64,000 nucleotides of DNA from positions 178,086 through 242,085 of the forward strand of contig JAEUQN010000001.1 of the NCBI GenBank assembly GCA_016789725.1. The letters run 5' to 3'. The DNA is from Blastocatellia bacterium. GTDB lineage: Bacteria; Acidobacteriota; Blastocatellia; RBC074. This document shows, in pieces, positions 10,301 to 18,291 of the stretch. Numbering within the stretch: position 1 is the first letter of the stretch; the number at the start of each line of letters is the position of its first letter. Under the pieces are notes generated by a model, which was not told the DNA's origin, searched no databases, and saw only the letters and a program-made list of their open reading frames with translations. A program made the translations under genes and the position numbers.

Positions 10301-10468
10301 CTGCTTTGACAAATCGGTGACGACAACGGTCGCACCGGCTACGACAGCGCCAGTTTCGTCGGTTACGGTTCCGGTCAATGTCGCGGTGGCCGATTGCGCC
10401 AAGACCGGTATCAACGAAAGGGCGAACAGTAGAATCTGTAGGGTTGCGTTCGCAGTGAATCTCAACAT
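7319..10468 (-). CDS. TonB-dependent receptor, Oar-like with CarboxypepD_reg domain
   Basis: An outer-membrane receptor of 1049 residues. After a signal peptide (about 1-24) comes a carboxypeptidase-regulatory-like domain (about 28-108, [16 protein letters not shown]...). Next is a plug domain ([24 protein letters not shown]) and a long beta-barrel ending in an aromatic residue (LQLALKLQF), as outer-membrane proteins do. This architecture is typical of Acidobacteriota. It is co-directional and closely spaced with the upstream NTF2-like gene and the downstream CxCC proteins, within the operon headed by merR and the copper ATPase. A substrate linked to metal, such as a copper chelate or peptide, is inferred. 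Confidence 0.9.
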   Translation of the reverse strand: MLRFTANATLQILLFALSLIPVLAQSATATLTGTVTDETGAVVAGATVVVTDLSKQVERQTTTNSDGFFIVPQLLPSHYKIRVQRSGFATAELPDVALNVGDQSSIRIQLKVAQVGETVTITEASLVSEAPAVATLVNRQFVENQPLNGRSFQTLVELSPGVVITPSNLVTPGQFSVNGQRAGSNYFTVDGVSANFGSSASTTLYETAGGGVPSYSSQGSTASLASVDAVQEFSIQTSTYAPEFGRQPGAQVQLVTRSGTNDFHGSIFEYLRNDKFDANNFFANANNLKRPPIQQNDFGGVVGGPVLLPKSAFGPFAYDGRNRTFFFFSYEGVRLRTPFVTVPLQVPSLAARQNATGVLRDILNAFPLPTGAPLAATPNAAPYQAAFSKPSSLDATSFRIDQNFGPKLSLFGRVNHAPSVTDERARFCAASCVARLDHKTDTYTAGATMTFGPRLNNDLRVNYSKAGVNQSYFIDNFGGAIIPPQSSLYPSFTSGPQGYIYIEVDPSGENTISDGLFSDQKQRQFNLVNNLSYTVGGHALKFGVDYRRLAPTADSGTYRRNFIFPNITSLVGGIAPTASLVGIDAVLRPVYQNFSAYAQDTWRTNSRLTFTYGLRYEVNPAPSEKDGREPVTVLTLNNPTALAPRGTRFYETTFNNISPRVGVSYQLSQKRGTVLRGGFGVFYDLGYNFTGTAFSTTLYPNARTLGLTNQTFTAATAAVQPPAVNPNPPYPRIFAYQRDFKLPYTLQYNVAIEQAIGASNVVKATYVGANGRRMGRVTTLVNPGFFTRIDAVTNDATSDYHSLQLQYQRRLSKGLQALVSYTFAKSLDIVSEESFQNRQSPTGRFDPKQDRGPSSFDLRHAFNAAISYAIPSPFADGAGKAIFGGFGLDTIIRARSATPVNVLSGRDPFGLGFTTVSRPDLVAGRPLYLNDPSFAGGRRFNPAAFDGVTPIAQGRQGTLGRNVLRGFGANQLDVALRRDFKLVESLNLQFRLDAFNLFNHANFANPNGILTSAIFGRASQMLSSGLGGMSPLYQIGGPRSLQLALKLQF

Positions 10469-10532
10469 GGGGCGTCTCCTGGGAAAAGGTTATGGGTGAT
10501 TGTAGTTTGTTCAGTAGCAGCAGACACACGCT

Positions 10533-10994
10533 TTATTGCGGTTGCGCGGCGGGTCTGGGGCAAGGGTGCGAATAGTGAATATGGGCGAGCTTCCACTCTT
10601 TACCCACTTTCTTCCACACCATTGTTTCATTGCCCGCCGCCGTGATCTCCTTGCCTCGCATCTTGCCTTGAATTTTGTATTGCCGCGTGACCAGTGCCAT
10701 TTCTTTGCCTGATGTAGTGCGCACATCGGTGAATTCTGCCTTCAGGTCTTCAAACTCGATGATCTCCGGTTTGAGATGATTCTCGAAGACATCCGCCAGC
10801 CCTATGTTGCGCACGCTATGCTCATAGAGCAGCACGTCGTCGGCCAGCAGTTTTCTGATCGTCGTCACGTCTTTGCTCCGAAAAGCCGAGTTGTATTTCT
10901 CGACCGCTGCCTTCACATCTGACTGAGCTTGGGCCGGAAAGGAAAGACAGCCGAGAGCGACAACGGCGAGAAAAAGTTTCGTGACAGTGTTCAT
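10533..10994 (-). CDS. Exported NTF2/SnoaL-like protein (DUF4440-type)
   Basis: A 153-residue protein with a signal peptide (about 1-23, PAQAQS) followed by a cone-shaped NTF2-like domain. Visible signs are VEKYNSAFRSKDVTTIRKLLADDVLLYEHS and the C-terminal METMVWKKVGKEWKLAHIHYSHPCP-like stretch with the usual W-K-hydrophobic pattern. Such proteins bind small ligands or act as secreted helper proteins; no enzyme residues can be assigned. It lies 19 bases after the copper ATPase and 64 bases before the TonB receptor, so it is probably co-transcribed with them. The His/Cys-containing C-terminal tail (HIHYSHPCP) could bind metal, but this is speculative. Confidence 0.8.
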   Translation of the reverse strand: MNTVTKLFLAVVALGCLSFPAQAQSDVKAAVEKYNSAFRSKDVTTIRKLLADDVLLYEHSVRNIGLADVFENHLKPEIIEFEDLKAEFTDVRTTSGKEMALVTRQYKIQGKMRGKEITAAGNETMVWKKVGKEWKLAHIHYSHPCPRPAAQPQ

Positions 10995-11013
10995 GGTCGG
11001 AACCTCCTAGTCT

Positions 11014-13716
11014 TCATAAAGCCAGCTTCCGCAATCGCAGTGCGTTGGCGATGACCGAAACGGAACTGAACGTCATGGCGGCACTGGCGATCATCGGGCT
11101 GAGCAATAGCCCCACAAACGGATACAAAACGCCTGCGGCAATGGGTACGCCCAGGACGTTGTACAAAAAGGCGAAGAACAAATTTTGCCGAATATTGCGC
11201 ATCACGGCCTGGCTCAAGTGGCGCGCCCGAACAATGCCACGTAGATCGCCTTTGATGAGAGTAATGCCAGCACTCTCCATTGCGACATCTGTGCCTGTTC
11301 CCATCGCCAGACTAACATGCGCTTGCGCGAGAGCAGGCGCATCGTTGATGCCATCCCCAGCCATCGCCACAATCCTGCCTTCAGCTTGCAGTTGTTTGAT
11401 AACTTTGCTTTTTTGTTGCGGCAACACCTCCGCGATTTCTTCATCCAAGCCCAGCTTGGCTGCAACGGCGCGCGCAGTTGCTTTGGAATCTCCAGTCAGC
11501 ATCACAATTCGCACACCATCGGCGCGTAAGGTATTGATGGCCTCTTGCGCAGATTCTTTGATGGGGTCGGCCACACCGAGCAATCCGGCCAAGCGATTCG
11601 CTACTGCCAAGAACATCACCGTTTGCCCTTGTCGGCGGAGTTGGTCAGCCTGCACATCCAAGGCAGCGTCTATCGTGATCGCAAGATCGTCCATTAACTT
11701 GCGATTGCCGAGTGTAAGGCTCTTGCCATTGATTTTCCCGTTGACTCCTTTGCCTGTGACAGACTGAAAATCGGTGACTTCGACTGATTCGATCTGGCGA
11801 TCCTGTGCTGCCGCCAAAATCGCAGCGGCCAGCGGATGTTCGCTGCTTCGTTCAAGACTGGCGGCGAGACTGAGAATTTGCGCTTCGCTGTAACTCGCTT
11901 GCGGAAGGATGGAAACCAATTTCGGGCGACCTTCCGTCAACGTGCCGGTTTTATCTACTACCAGCGTATCTACTTTCTCCATCGCTTCCAACGCCTCGGC
12001 ATTTTTGATGAGAACGCCTGCGATTGCACCGCGTCCCGTACCCACCATAATGCTCATCGGCGTGGCAAGTCCGAGCGCGCACGGACAGGCAATAATCAAC
12101 ACTGCCACCGCATTCACGAGCGCATACACAAAGCGCGGCTCCGGCCCGACGACAGCCCACACGATGAAGGTCAGGATTGCTACCAACACAACCAGCGGTA
12201 CGAACCAGGCGGAAACCAAATCGGCGAGCCGTTGAATCGGTGCGCGGCTGCGCTGTGCTTCCCCGACCATCCGCACAATCTGCGCGAGCAGGGTGTCGCT
12301 GCCGACCCGTTCCGCCTGCATCACGAATCCGCCTGTCCCGTTGACCGTTCCGCCCGTGACCTGGCTGCCTGTCGTTTTCTCAACCGGGATTGGCTCGCCC
12401 GTCACCATAGATTCGTCCACGCTGCTTGTGCCTTCGGTGACGATGCCATCCACAGGGATTTTCTCGCCGGGACGCACGCGCAACAGATTTCCCGACTGCA
12501 CTTGTTCGAGCGGAATGTCTTCTTCGCTGCCGCCGGGCTTGATGAGGCGCGCGGTCTTTGGCGCAAGACCCAGCAGCATGCGGATCGCACTACTTGTGCG
12601 GCTGCGCGCTCGGAGTTCCAGCACCTGACCGAGCAAGACAAGCGTGGTGATTACCGCTGCCGCTTCAAAATAAACTGCTACTTCGCCGCTATGCCCGCGA
12701 AACGAGGCAGGGAAGATGCCCGGCATGAGCAGCGCGACCACACTGAATAAATAGGCCGCGCCTGTGCCAATGGCAATCAGCGTGAACATGTTCGGACTGC
12801 GATTGATGATGGAAGCCCAGCCGCGCTGAAAGAACGGCCAGCCGCCCCACAACACAACGGGCGTGGAAAGCGCGAATTGCAGCCGGTTGATCAAGCGCGG
12901 CGAGAGAGCGTGCTGCACCGGCTGACCCGGAATCATCTCTGACATTGCGAGGATCAGAACAGGCAGCGAGAGCGCCACACTCCACCAGAAGCGTCGTGTC
13001 ATGTCGGTTAATTCAGCATTGGGCTGCTCTTCCAGCATCACTGTACGTGGTTCCAGCGCCATTCCGCAAATCGGACAATTGCCCGGTTCATCGCGGATGA
13101 TTTCCGGGTGCATCGGGCAGGTATATTCGACTTTAGTCAGTGGCGCAGCAGGCATCTCAGGTTCAAGTGCCATCCCGCATTTCGGACACGCGCCGGGCTT
13201 ATCGGAAACGACCTCCGCATCCATTGGGCAGATATATTTCACACCTATCTGCGCGTGAGACGGAGTGGTCGTCACCTGAGCTTGCGCTAGCAAAAACGCT
13301 TCAGGATCGGCCTTGAATTTATGCAGACAATGTGTGCTGCAAAAATGATAGGTCTTGCCGTTGTGGTCATAACTGCCTGCCGCTTTCTCTTGTACGACAG
13401 TCATGCCACAAACCGGGTCAATGTGCTTCGCGTCAGCAGTGGATGGTAGCGCCGTCATGACAGGCAGCGATTTCGAGCGTGGGGTAAGCTGCACCATCGG
13501 CTGCGACATCGTGTGCGCCATTGGCTGTGGGGATTGATTCAAATAGGCGGCAGGATCAGTCTTGAATTTATGCAGACAGCCCGTGCTGCAAAAATAATAG
13601 GTTGTTCCGTCATACTCGTGCTGGCCGGCTGCCGTTTCGGGATGAACGGTCATGCCGCAGACCGGGTCAATGACGAGCCGATGCTGTGAATGGTGCGCGT
13701 GTTCTGGCTGGTTCAT
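11014..13716 (-). CDS. copA: Cu+-exporting P1B-type ATPase with two YHS and two HMBD domains
   Basis: A 900-residue inner-membrane pump. The N-terminus has two YHS-type metal sites (VDPVCGMTV near 17-24 and IDPVCGMTV near 99-106, each followed by FCSTxC) and two heavy-metal-binding domains (CPMDAEV...CPKCGMAL near 163-183; CPMHPEI...CPICGMAL near 200-220). The core has the A-domain TGE, the transmembrane CPC ([11 protein letters not shown]), the phosphorylation site [15 protein letters not shown] and [10 protein letters not shown]. The last helices carry YN and MTFSS, the Cu+ ligand signature. It would drive copper from the cytoplasm outward. The start overlaps the merR stop by four bases, so it is regulated with it. 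Four N-terminal metal modules is an unusually rich set. Confidence 0.95.
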   Translation of the reverse strand: MNQPEHAHHSQHRLVIDPVCGMTVHPETAAGQHEYDGTTYYFCSTGCLHKFKTDPAAYLNQSPQPMAHTMSQPMVQLTPRSKSLPVMTALPSTADAKHIDPVCGMTVVQEKAAGSYDHNGKTYHFCSTHCLHKFKADPEAFLLAQAQVTTTPSHAQIGVKYICPMDAEVVSDKPGACPKCGMALEPEMPAAPLTKVEYTCPMHPEIIRDEPGNCPICGMALEPRTVMLEEQPNAELTDMTRRFWWSVALSLPVLILAMSEMIPGQPVQHALSPRLINRLQFALSTPVVLWGGWPFFQRGWASIINRSPNMFTLIAIGTGAAYLFSVVALLMPGIFPASFRGHSGEVAVYFEAAAVITTLVLLGQVLELRARSRTSSAIRMLLGLAPKTARLIKPGGSEEDIPLEQVQSGNLLRVRPGEKIPVDGIVTEGTSSVDESMVTGEPIPVEKTTGSQVTGGTVNGTGGFVMQAERVGSDTLLAQIVRMVGEAQRSRAPIQRLADLVSAWFVPLVVLVAILTFIVWAVVGPEPRFVYALVNAVAVLIIACPCALGLATPMSIMVGTGRGAIAGVLIKNAEALEAMEKVDTLVVDKTGTLTEGRPKLVSILPQASYSEAQILSLAASLERSSEHPLAAAILAAAQDRQIESVEVTDFQSVTGKGVNGKINGKSLTLGNRKLMDDLAITIDAALDVQADQLRRQGQTVMFLAVANRLAGLLGVADPIKESAQEAINTLRADGVRIVMLTGDSKATARAVAAKLGLDEEIAEVLPQQKSKVIKQLQAEGRIVAMAGDGINDAPALAQAHVSLAMGTGTDVAMESAGITLIKGDLRGIVRARHLSQAVMRNIRQNLFFAFLYNVLGVPIAAGVLYPFVGLLLSPMIASAAMTFSSVSVIANALRLRKLAL

Positions 13717-14219
13717 TTTTTGCTCCTTTCCGGTCGGCGTGTGACAGGTTTGTGAGCATCCAGTTCCGCTGCTTCAATCAGCCCGCAAAAATGCCCATCG
13801 GCCTGTTTCTTTTCATCCCACTGTTGCAAGGTTCGCGCCAACGCATTGCGATACCGACGCATTTGCTTCAGCCGTTCATCAAGTTCTGTGAGACGTGCGC
13901 GCACGATCTCACGCACTTCCGCGCAGGGGCGTTCACCGGCACGGCTTTCCGCCATAATGCGTTTGATTTCTTCAAGCGTGAACCCCAGCGTTTGCGCACG
14001 TTTGATGAATTCGAGTCGCAGCAATTCTTCCGCGCTATAAAGCCGATAACCGCCTTCGGTGCGCGCGGGGCGTCCTAACAAGCCACTGCGTTCATAGAAC
14101 CGGAGCGTCTCAATGCCGATGCCGGTACGTCGGGCGACTTCTCCAATCTTGAGCAATCGTCCTCTGACCGCAGCGTTCTCTTCCTCCCTCCGATGAGTTT
14201 TGTACTGTAGTTGAGCCAT
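13713..14219 (-). CDS. MerR-family metal-responsive regulator
   Basis: About 168 residues with the MerR helix-turn-helix ([23 protein letters not shown], residues 22-44), wing (EGGYRLYS) and dimerisation helix. Candidate metal ligands are Cys99 (RPCAEV), His143/Cys145 (GHFCG) and His156. A Cys at the position of Cys99 is typical of the divalent-metal sensors (ZntR, PbrR, MerR), whereas CueR has Ser there, which sits oddly with a Cu+ pump. The ATG at 14219 is preferred over an upstream in-frame start because GGAAAGGAA precedes it at Shine-Dalgarno distance. It leads an operon running to about 4.27 kb and overlaps copA by ATGA. Confidence 0.92.
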   Translation of the reverse strand: MAQLQYKTHRREEENAAVRGRLLKIGEVARRTGIGIETLRFYERSGLLGRPARTEGGYRLYSAEELLRLEFIKRAQTLGFTLEEIKRIMAESRAGERPCAEVREIVRARLTELDERLKQMRRYRNALARTLQQWDEKKQADGHFCGLIEAAELDAHKPVTRRPERSKK

Positions 14220-14268
14220 ACGATGTTTTCCTTTCCGGCTATTGGCTCCTCGCAAACAGCCAGGCAAA

Positions 14269-14299
14269 GGTTACACTCTGTAGTCGGCTACAGAGTCAA
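14269..14299 (-). promoter_or_regulatory. MerR-type promoter/operator of the metal operon
   Basis: On the minus strand a TTGACT -35 box (14294-14299) is followed by an exact 19-base spacer and a -10-like GTAACC (14269-14274). The spacer region holds a perfect 9-base inverted repeat, ACTCTGTAG-N4-CTACAGAGT (14275-14296). An overlong 19-bp spacer filled by a dyad is the signature of promoters that MerR-family activators untwist. Its position about 50 bases before merR implies autoregulation and control of the whole downstream operon. Confidence 0.85.
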
Positions 14300-14572
14300 G
14301 CAGCAATGAAAAATTTTCTTTACCCGTTGAAATTCCGCTTACCAACGCTGCTTGTTTCTCTGCCCAAAAGAAGGAACGGAAGAGCATCCTGCCTTTACGA
14401 TCAGATTCTGGGTTCTTGAGCAAGCAACATGCCAGAGGCGTTGAGGCGAACAAGTTTGTTCACCAGCAACTGCGGCACACGAGATGCCTATTACTGCATT
14501 TCGCTGTTTCCCATAATTTCGGGCGAAGATCATCTGAATCTGTCCCCCCTAACTTTTCAAGGAGTCTATTCA
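14300..14572. other. Divergent intergenic region
   Basis: Together with the MerR promoter, this forms a gene-free stretch of about 350 bases between merR (leftward) and a small exported-protein gene (rightward). Apart from the MerR dyad at the left end and an AAGGAG ribosome-binding site at 14559-14564, I see only a weak CATAAT near 14512-14517 that could be a -10 for the rightward gene. No convincing -35 partner, riboswitch or RNA gene was recognised. Confidence 0.4.
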
Positions 14573-14953
14573 ATGCAAAAGAAATTTTCAGTTTTCCTCA
14601 TCCTCTCTCTTTTTGTGATTGCCGTCACGACTGCGTGGGCACACGAGAAAGTGAAGCTGACTGGCTATGTGGTAGATGTCATGTGCTTTGCGGATCATCT
14701 CAAAGACAAACCAGAAGATGCGCTGAAAGCCGCGCAAGATCACGATAAGGAATGCGCGCTGATGGAGCATTGCGTGAAAAGCGGCTATGGCATTTATGCA
14801 GAAGGCAAATGGTATCCCTTCGACGCCAAAGGCAACGACTTGGCGAAAGCGATTTTTGAAAAATCAAAGCGGAACAAAGAATTCAAAATGACCGTCGAAG
14901 GCATGAAACACGACGGCAAAATTTTGGTTACGACACTGACCGAAGCGGAATAA
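14573..14953 (+). CDS. Small exported protein of the metal region
   Basis: A 126-residue protein. The ATG at 14573 follows AAGGAG by about 8 bases. The signal peptide is about 22 residues (ending TAWAHEK), and a compact domain follows with three cysteines (VVDVMCFADH, KECALMEHCVKSGYG). The pattern of conserved M-C...C-x5-C, and the sequence 'sGYGIYaeGKWYPFDakGN', resembles small periplasmic proteins that occur in many Acidobacteriota and Bacteroidota; no function is known to me. It is the only plus-strand gene in the metal region and stands alone, divergent from merR. A copper-binding or thiol-related role is a guess from context. Confidence 0.75.
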   Translation: MQKKFSVFLILSLFVIAVTTAWAHEKVKLTGYVVDVMCFADHLKDKPEDALKAAQDHDKECALMEHCVKSGYGIYAEGKWYPFDAKGNDLAKAIFEKSKRNKEFKMTVEGMKHDGKILVTTLTEAE

Positions 14954-15017
14954 TCTAACTTCCGGTGGCTGTTTTCAGACAGTCAGGTGTTTGAAAATAG
15001 ACAATTACTTTGGCTCT

Positions 15018-15050
15018 CGCAGTGATGTTTACGCTTTCGGCATCACTGCG
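15018..15050. terminator. Hairpin between convergent genes (candidate terminator)
   Basis: A perfect 10-base inverted repeat (CGCAGTGATG at 15018-15027 and CATCACTGCG at 15041-15050) with a 13-base loop lies between the plus-strand exported-protein gene and the minus-strand response-regulator gene. The position suits a bidirectional terminator, although no U-tract follows it on either strand. Confidence 0.5.
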
Positions 15051-15061
15051 GGAACCCCGAT

Positions 15062-16453
15062 TCAAACTTCATCTGAATTTTCTGTGATGGTTGATCCCAA
15101 GCCGAATTTTTGCATGCGATAAATCAGGGCGCTGCGGGTAATGTTCAGATAACTTGCGGCGCGCGTCTGATTCCACCCATTCTTTTCTAACGCCTGGCGC
15201 AAAATCTCCCGCTCCACTTCTTCTAAGTCAATTCCGTCTTCCGGCAACTGAAGTAATACATTCGCCGCATGACTGGTTTCCGCTGTCAGATTTTCGGGCA
15301 AATCGTTGACCGTGATTTCATCGGCATCGGAGATCACGGCTAAGCGTTCGATAGTATGCTTCAGTTCCCGCACGTTGCCCGGCCAGGCGTATGCCTGTAA
15401 ATAGCGAAACACCTCTTTACTGAATCGCAAGGACGGACGCGCGACTTTTTGCGCGATGTCCCGTAAAAAATATTCTGCCAAAAGCGGAATATCAGCGCGC
15501 CGCTCGCGCAAGGGAGGCAAGTGAACGGGGATGACTTTGAGCCGAAAGTATAGGTCTTCGCGGAAGCGCCCATCTTCGACCATCTTGGTCAGATCACGGT
15601 TTGTGGCAGCGAGAAAACGCACATCTGCCTGGCGCGTCTCCGCCTCGCCCACGCGCGTGAATTCGCCGCTTTCAATCACGCGCAGAAGTTTGACTTGCAA
15701 GGACAGTGGCAAATCGCCGATTTCATCCAGCAGCACTGACCCTTTGTCAGCCGCTTCAATCTTGCCACGAGTATTCGCCACAGCGCCGGTAAACGCGCCT
15801 TTGCGCGCACCGAACAACTCAGATTCGAGTAAGCCTTCGGGAATTGCACCGCTGTTGATCGTAACAAAAGAAGCATCACGCCGGGCACTTTGCTGATGCA
15901 GTGCTTTGGCAATCAATTCTTTGCCCGTGCCGCTCTCACCCGTTATCAATACCGCCAGATCAGTCCGCGCGACTTTCTCGACCAGATTGAAAACGCGCTG
16001 CATCGCTACCGAAGAACCGATGATGTTATGCAGCGAGAATTTGCTTTCGATGAATTGTTTGAGTGAGCGGTTTTCACGCACCAGCGTCGTATACTCCAAG
16101 CCTTTGGCGACGGTCAAAAGCAGTTCTTCGCGGTTGAATGGCTTGGTGATGTAATCATACGCGCCGAGTTTCATCGCCGTGACTGCCGTTTCAATGGAAC
16201 CAAATGCGGTGATGACCAGCACAACTGTATCAGGACTCATCACCGTAATGCGTCGCAGCAGTTCGAGTCCGTCCATCTCTGCCATTTGAATATCCGTAAT
16301 GACCAAATCAACTGACTCTTCGGTGAAGAGTTCCAATCCGGCTTTTCCGTCTATCGCTATCAAGACCCGATAACCTGCTTCTGTCAGGTGATGGGCAAGC
16401 ACTCGACGTAAGCTATCATCGTCATCCACGAGCAGAATGGTTTTATCCGCCAT
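15062..16453 (-). CDS. NtrC-family sigma-54 response regulator
   Basis: About 463 residues in the classic order. The receiver domain (about 1-120) has the acidic pocket DDDD and phospho-acceptor Asp in VITDIQMAE. The AAA+ sigma-54 activation domain (about 135-375) has Walker A GESGTGKE, the GAFTGA loop that contacts sigma-54, and RxDLYFRL. A Fis-type helix-turn-helix (NQTRAASYLNITRSAL) closes the protein. It activates sigma-54 promoters after phosphorylation by the histidine kinase encoded just upstream; the two genes overlap by about 11 bases. The ATG at 16453 has GGAGAAG upstream; an alternative start lies five codons earlier. As the last gene of the copper-oxidase operon it resembles ZraR/AtoC-type envelope-metal regulation. 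Confidence 0.92.
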   Translation of the reverse strand: MADKTILLVDDDDSLRRVLAHHLTEAGYRVLIAIDGKAGLELFTEESVDLVITDIQMAEMDGLELLRRITVMSPDTVVLVITAFGSIETAVTAMKLGAYDYITKPFNREELLLTVAKGLEYTTLVRENRSLKQFIESKFSLHNIIGSSVAMQRVFNLVEKVARTDLAVLITGESGTGKELIAKALHQQSARRDASFVTINSGAIPEGLLESELFGARKGAFTGAVANTRGKIEAADKGSVLLDEIGDLPLSLQVKLLRVIESGEFTRVGEAETRQADVRFLAATNRDLTKMVEDGRFREDLYFRLKVIPVHLPPLRERRADIPLLAEYFLRDIAQKVARPSLRFSKEVFRYLQAYAWPGNVRELKHTIERLAVISDADEITVNDLPENLTAETSHAANVLLQLPEDGIDLEEVEREILRQALEKNGWNQTRAASYLNITRSALIYRMQKFGLGSTITENSDEV

Positions 16454-17600
16454 GACCATCTTCTCCACGAACTTTTGCTCTGAACTGGGAACTAATCATC
16501 GTTTCGGCTTGGGAAACATTTAGCGGGAGCCAGATTTCAAATTTCGCTCCGCCTGCTACTCCCGCAGAAACGTGAATGCGACCACCATGCTGACTCACCA
16601 GCCGATGCGCAATTGCCAAGCCCAGACCGGTGCCGCGTGTTTTGGTCGTCACAAATGGACTGAACAGCTTATCGCGCACTATGGCATCAATTCCCTTGCC
16701 GCTGTCTTGCACAGCAAGAACGAAATGCCCTTCTTGCTCCGCCAAGTTGATTTGCAGCGTTCCGCCTTGTGGCATGGCATCCAGCGCATTGAGAATCAGA
16801 TTGAGCAAAACCTGTTTCATCTGCTCTGCATCCATCATCACTGTCGGCAGATAATTCGCCTCGTGAACAGTGATGGAAACGTGCGCTTGCGCAGCTTGCT
16901 TCTGTATCAGCTTGACGACGGAATCCACCACCTCACGCGGCGGCAGCAAGAGCATTTCTGGCGAACGCGGGCGTGCGAATTGGAGGAAGTCTGTCACCAG
17001 CCGATTGAGCCGTTCCACTTCGCGCTTGATGATATCGAGAAATTCCGCCCGTTCTTGGGGAATCTTTGTTTCCAAAGCTTCTGCCGCACCTTTGATCGCT
17101 CCCAGAGGATTACGAATCTCGTGAACGATAGCTGCTGACATCTGCCCTAATGAAGCATGCCGATCTGCGAGCAACAATTGATCCATTGTCGAACGCAGTT
17201 CCTCATACGCATGCTTCAACTCCAAATTAGTCTGCTCTTTTTGCGCACGTTCGCGCTGCTCGCGCTCTGCCAATAAACCAGTCACGACCCCGATGACAAG
17301 GAACAGGATGGTTTCGGCAAATTGATTGATGGTAGAATGCTGATTCGCCCAATGCTGCACGATGTGCGGCAGGTACATCGCGGCGCTCACCACGGAAGCC
17401 ATCAAGCCGCCCCGAAACCCATAACTATACGCCGCATAAATGATCGGCAAGTAATACAGTCGCTGCGAGATTTCGTGCCATAAACTGCTCCTGCCGACCG
17501 TCTGGTAATGCAGTATCGTGATCACAACGATTGCGATAAGCAGGACGAACGGCTGCCAATGGCGCGTTTGTTTTTCGCGTGATGAAAAAGGATTACTCAT
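16443..17600 (-). CDS. Membrane-bound sensor histidine kinase
   Basis: About 385 residues. Four to five hydrophobic segments (about residues 15-115) form a membrane sensor without an obvious periplasmic domain. A short coiled coil follows (about 118-150), then the DHp domain with the H-box VHEIRNPLGAIKGA, and an HATPase domain (N-box NLILNALDAMPQGG, G-boxes DSGKGID and GTGLGLAIAHRL). It would autophosphorylate and pass phosphate to the response regulator whose gene overlaps its 3' end. The ATG at 17600 is preceded by GAGG at proper distance and is preferred over one 11 codons upstream. The signal is not evident; the operon suggests copper or redox stress at the membrane. Confidence 0.9.
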   Translation of the reverse strand: MSNPFSSREKQTRHWQPFVLLIAIVVITILHYQTVGRSSLWHEISQRLYYLPIIYAAYSYGFRGGLMASVVSAAMYLPHIVQHWANQHSTINQFAETILFLVIGVVTGLLAEREQRERAQKEQTNLELKHAYEELRSTMDQLLLADRHASLGQMSAAIVHEIRNPLGAIKGAAEALETKIPQERAEFLDIIKREVERLNRLVTDFLQFARPRSPEMLLLPPREVVDSVVKLIQKQAAQAHVSITVHEANYLPTVMMDAEQMKQVLLNLILNALDAMPQGGTLQINLAEQEGHFVLAVQDSGKGIDAIVRDKLFSPFVTTKTRGTGLGLAIAHRLVSQHGGRIHVSAGVAGGAKFEIWLPLNVSQAETMISSQFRAKVRGEDGHGG

Positions 17601-17684
17601 CACTAATTCCTCTTTGATCTGCTTTGCCATCACGTACCTTGATGAATAACCGCTTCATCAGGAATTGCCTTTCTATTTCGCAAC

Positions 17685-18236
17685 TCAGGGAGCCTTCGTA
17701 ATTTTCGTTGTATCTCCCGTTCGATGATCGGCGATTTGAAAGCGCAGGAATTTGTGAATGGCCGTAATCGCTTTGGAGTTGCTTGTCACTAAGCGCACTT
17801 GACCACCGCGCGCCGTTTCCTCAAATTGATATTTAATGGCGGTCTTCAATTGCTTCATCGTTGGCACGCCAGGCGGTGTTTTGGCGTGAATCAGCATCGG
17901 CGCGGTGAAATCGCCTGCTGTAAACTTTTGCGCGATATGTTGCAGGTGTGTCCTGATCTGATCGCGGCTCTTCGTATCATCTGGGTCTTTAGCTTCGACT
18001 TCGATTAGCCCTCCATCTGTTCGCAACCGAAAATGATGCGTCGTCTTATCGTGTGCGAAGCCCATCACCTTATCGCCTCGCTTGTTGACCCCAGCGTGAT
18101 GGTCGTCATGTTGGTGTGTTGCCCCCTGACCAGTTTGCGGCGTTGCGCCGCTGGCAGAAGCCGTGTTGATAGCCCATAGCGTTGCCAGTAAGCCACTGGT
18201 GCAAAGAGCCAAACGAAGATAATGTTTGGTAGTCAT
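17685..18236 (-). CDS. Exported His-rich protein of the copper operon
   Basis: A 183-residue protein with a signal peptide (about 1-29, ending SASGA) followed by a histidine-rich stretch (THQHDDHHAG) and then MGFAHDKTTHHFRL. The central part (TKSRDQIRTHLQHIAQKFTAGDFTAPMLIH) and C-terminus (TSNSKAITAIHKFLRFQIADH) give it a compact two-part look. I do not recognise an enzyme family, but similar proteins accompany multicopper oxidases in this phylum as far as I know. AAGGAG precedes the ATG. It lies 55 bases downstream of the multicopper oxidase and 84 bases before the kinase start, so it is probably co-transcribed. A periplasmic copper-binding role is inferred. Confidence 0.75.
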   Translation of the reverse strand: MTTKHYLRLALCTSGLLATLWAINTASASGATPQTGQGATHQHDDHHAGVNKRGDKVMGFAHDKTTHHFRLRTDGGLIEVEAKDPDDTKSRDQIRTHLQHIAQKFTAGDFTAPMLIHAKTPPGVPTMKQLKTAIKYQFEETARGGQVRLVTSNSKAITAIHKFLRFQIADHRTGDTTKITKAP

Positions 18237-18291
18237 TCTATCGTCTCCTTGAAAAGGGCGGCGCAGTGTGAATAGCCGCGCTGCCTAAATT

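Noticed and set aside
11836..12750. Plus-strand frame of 304 codons
   Set aside because: It is antisense to the copper ATPase core, which has all P-type motifs in frame on the minus strand.
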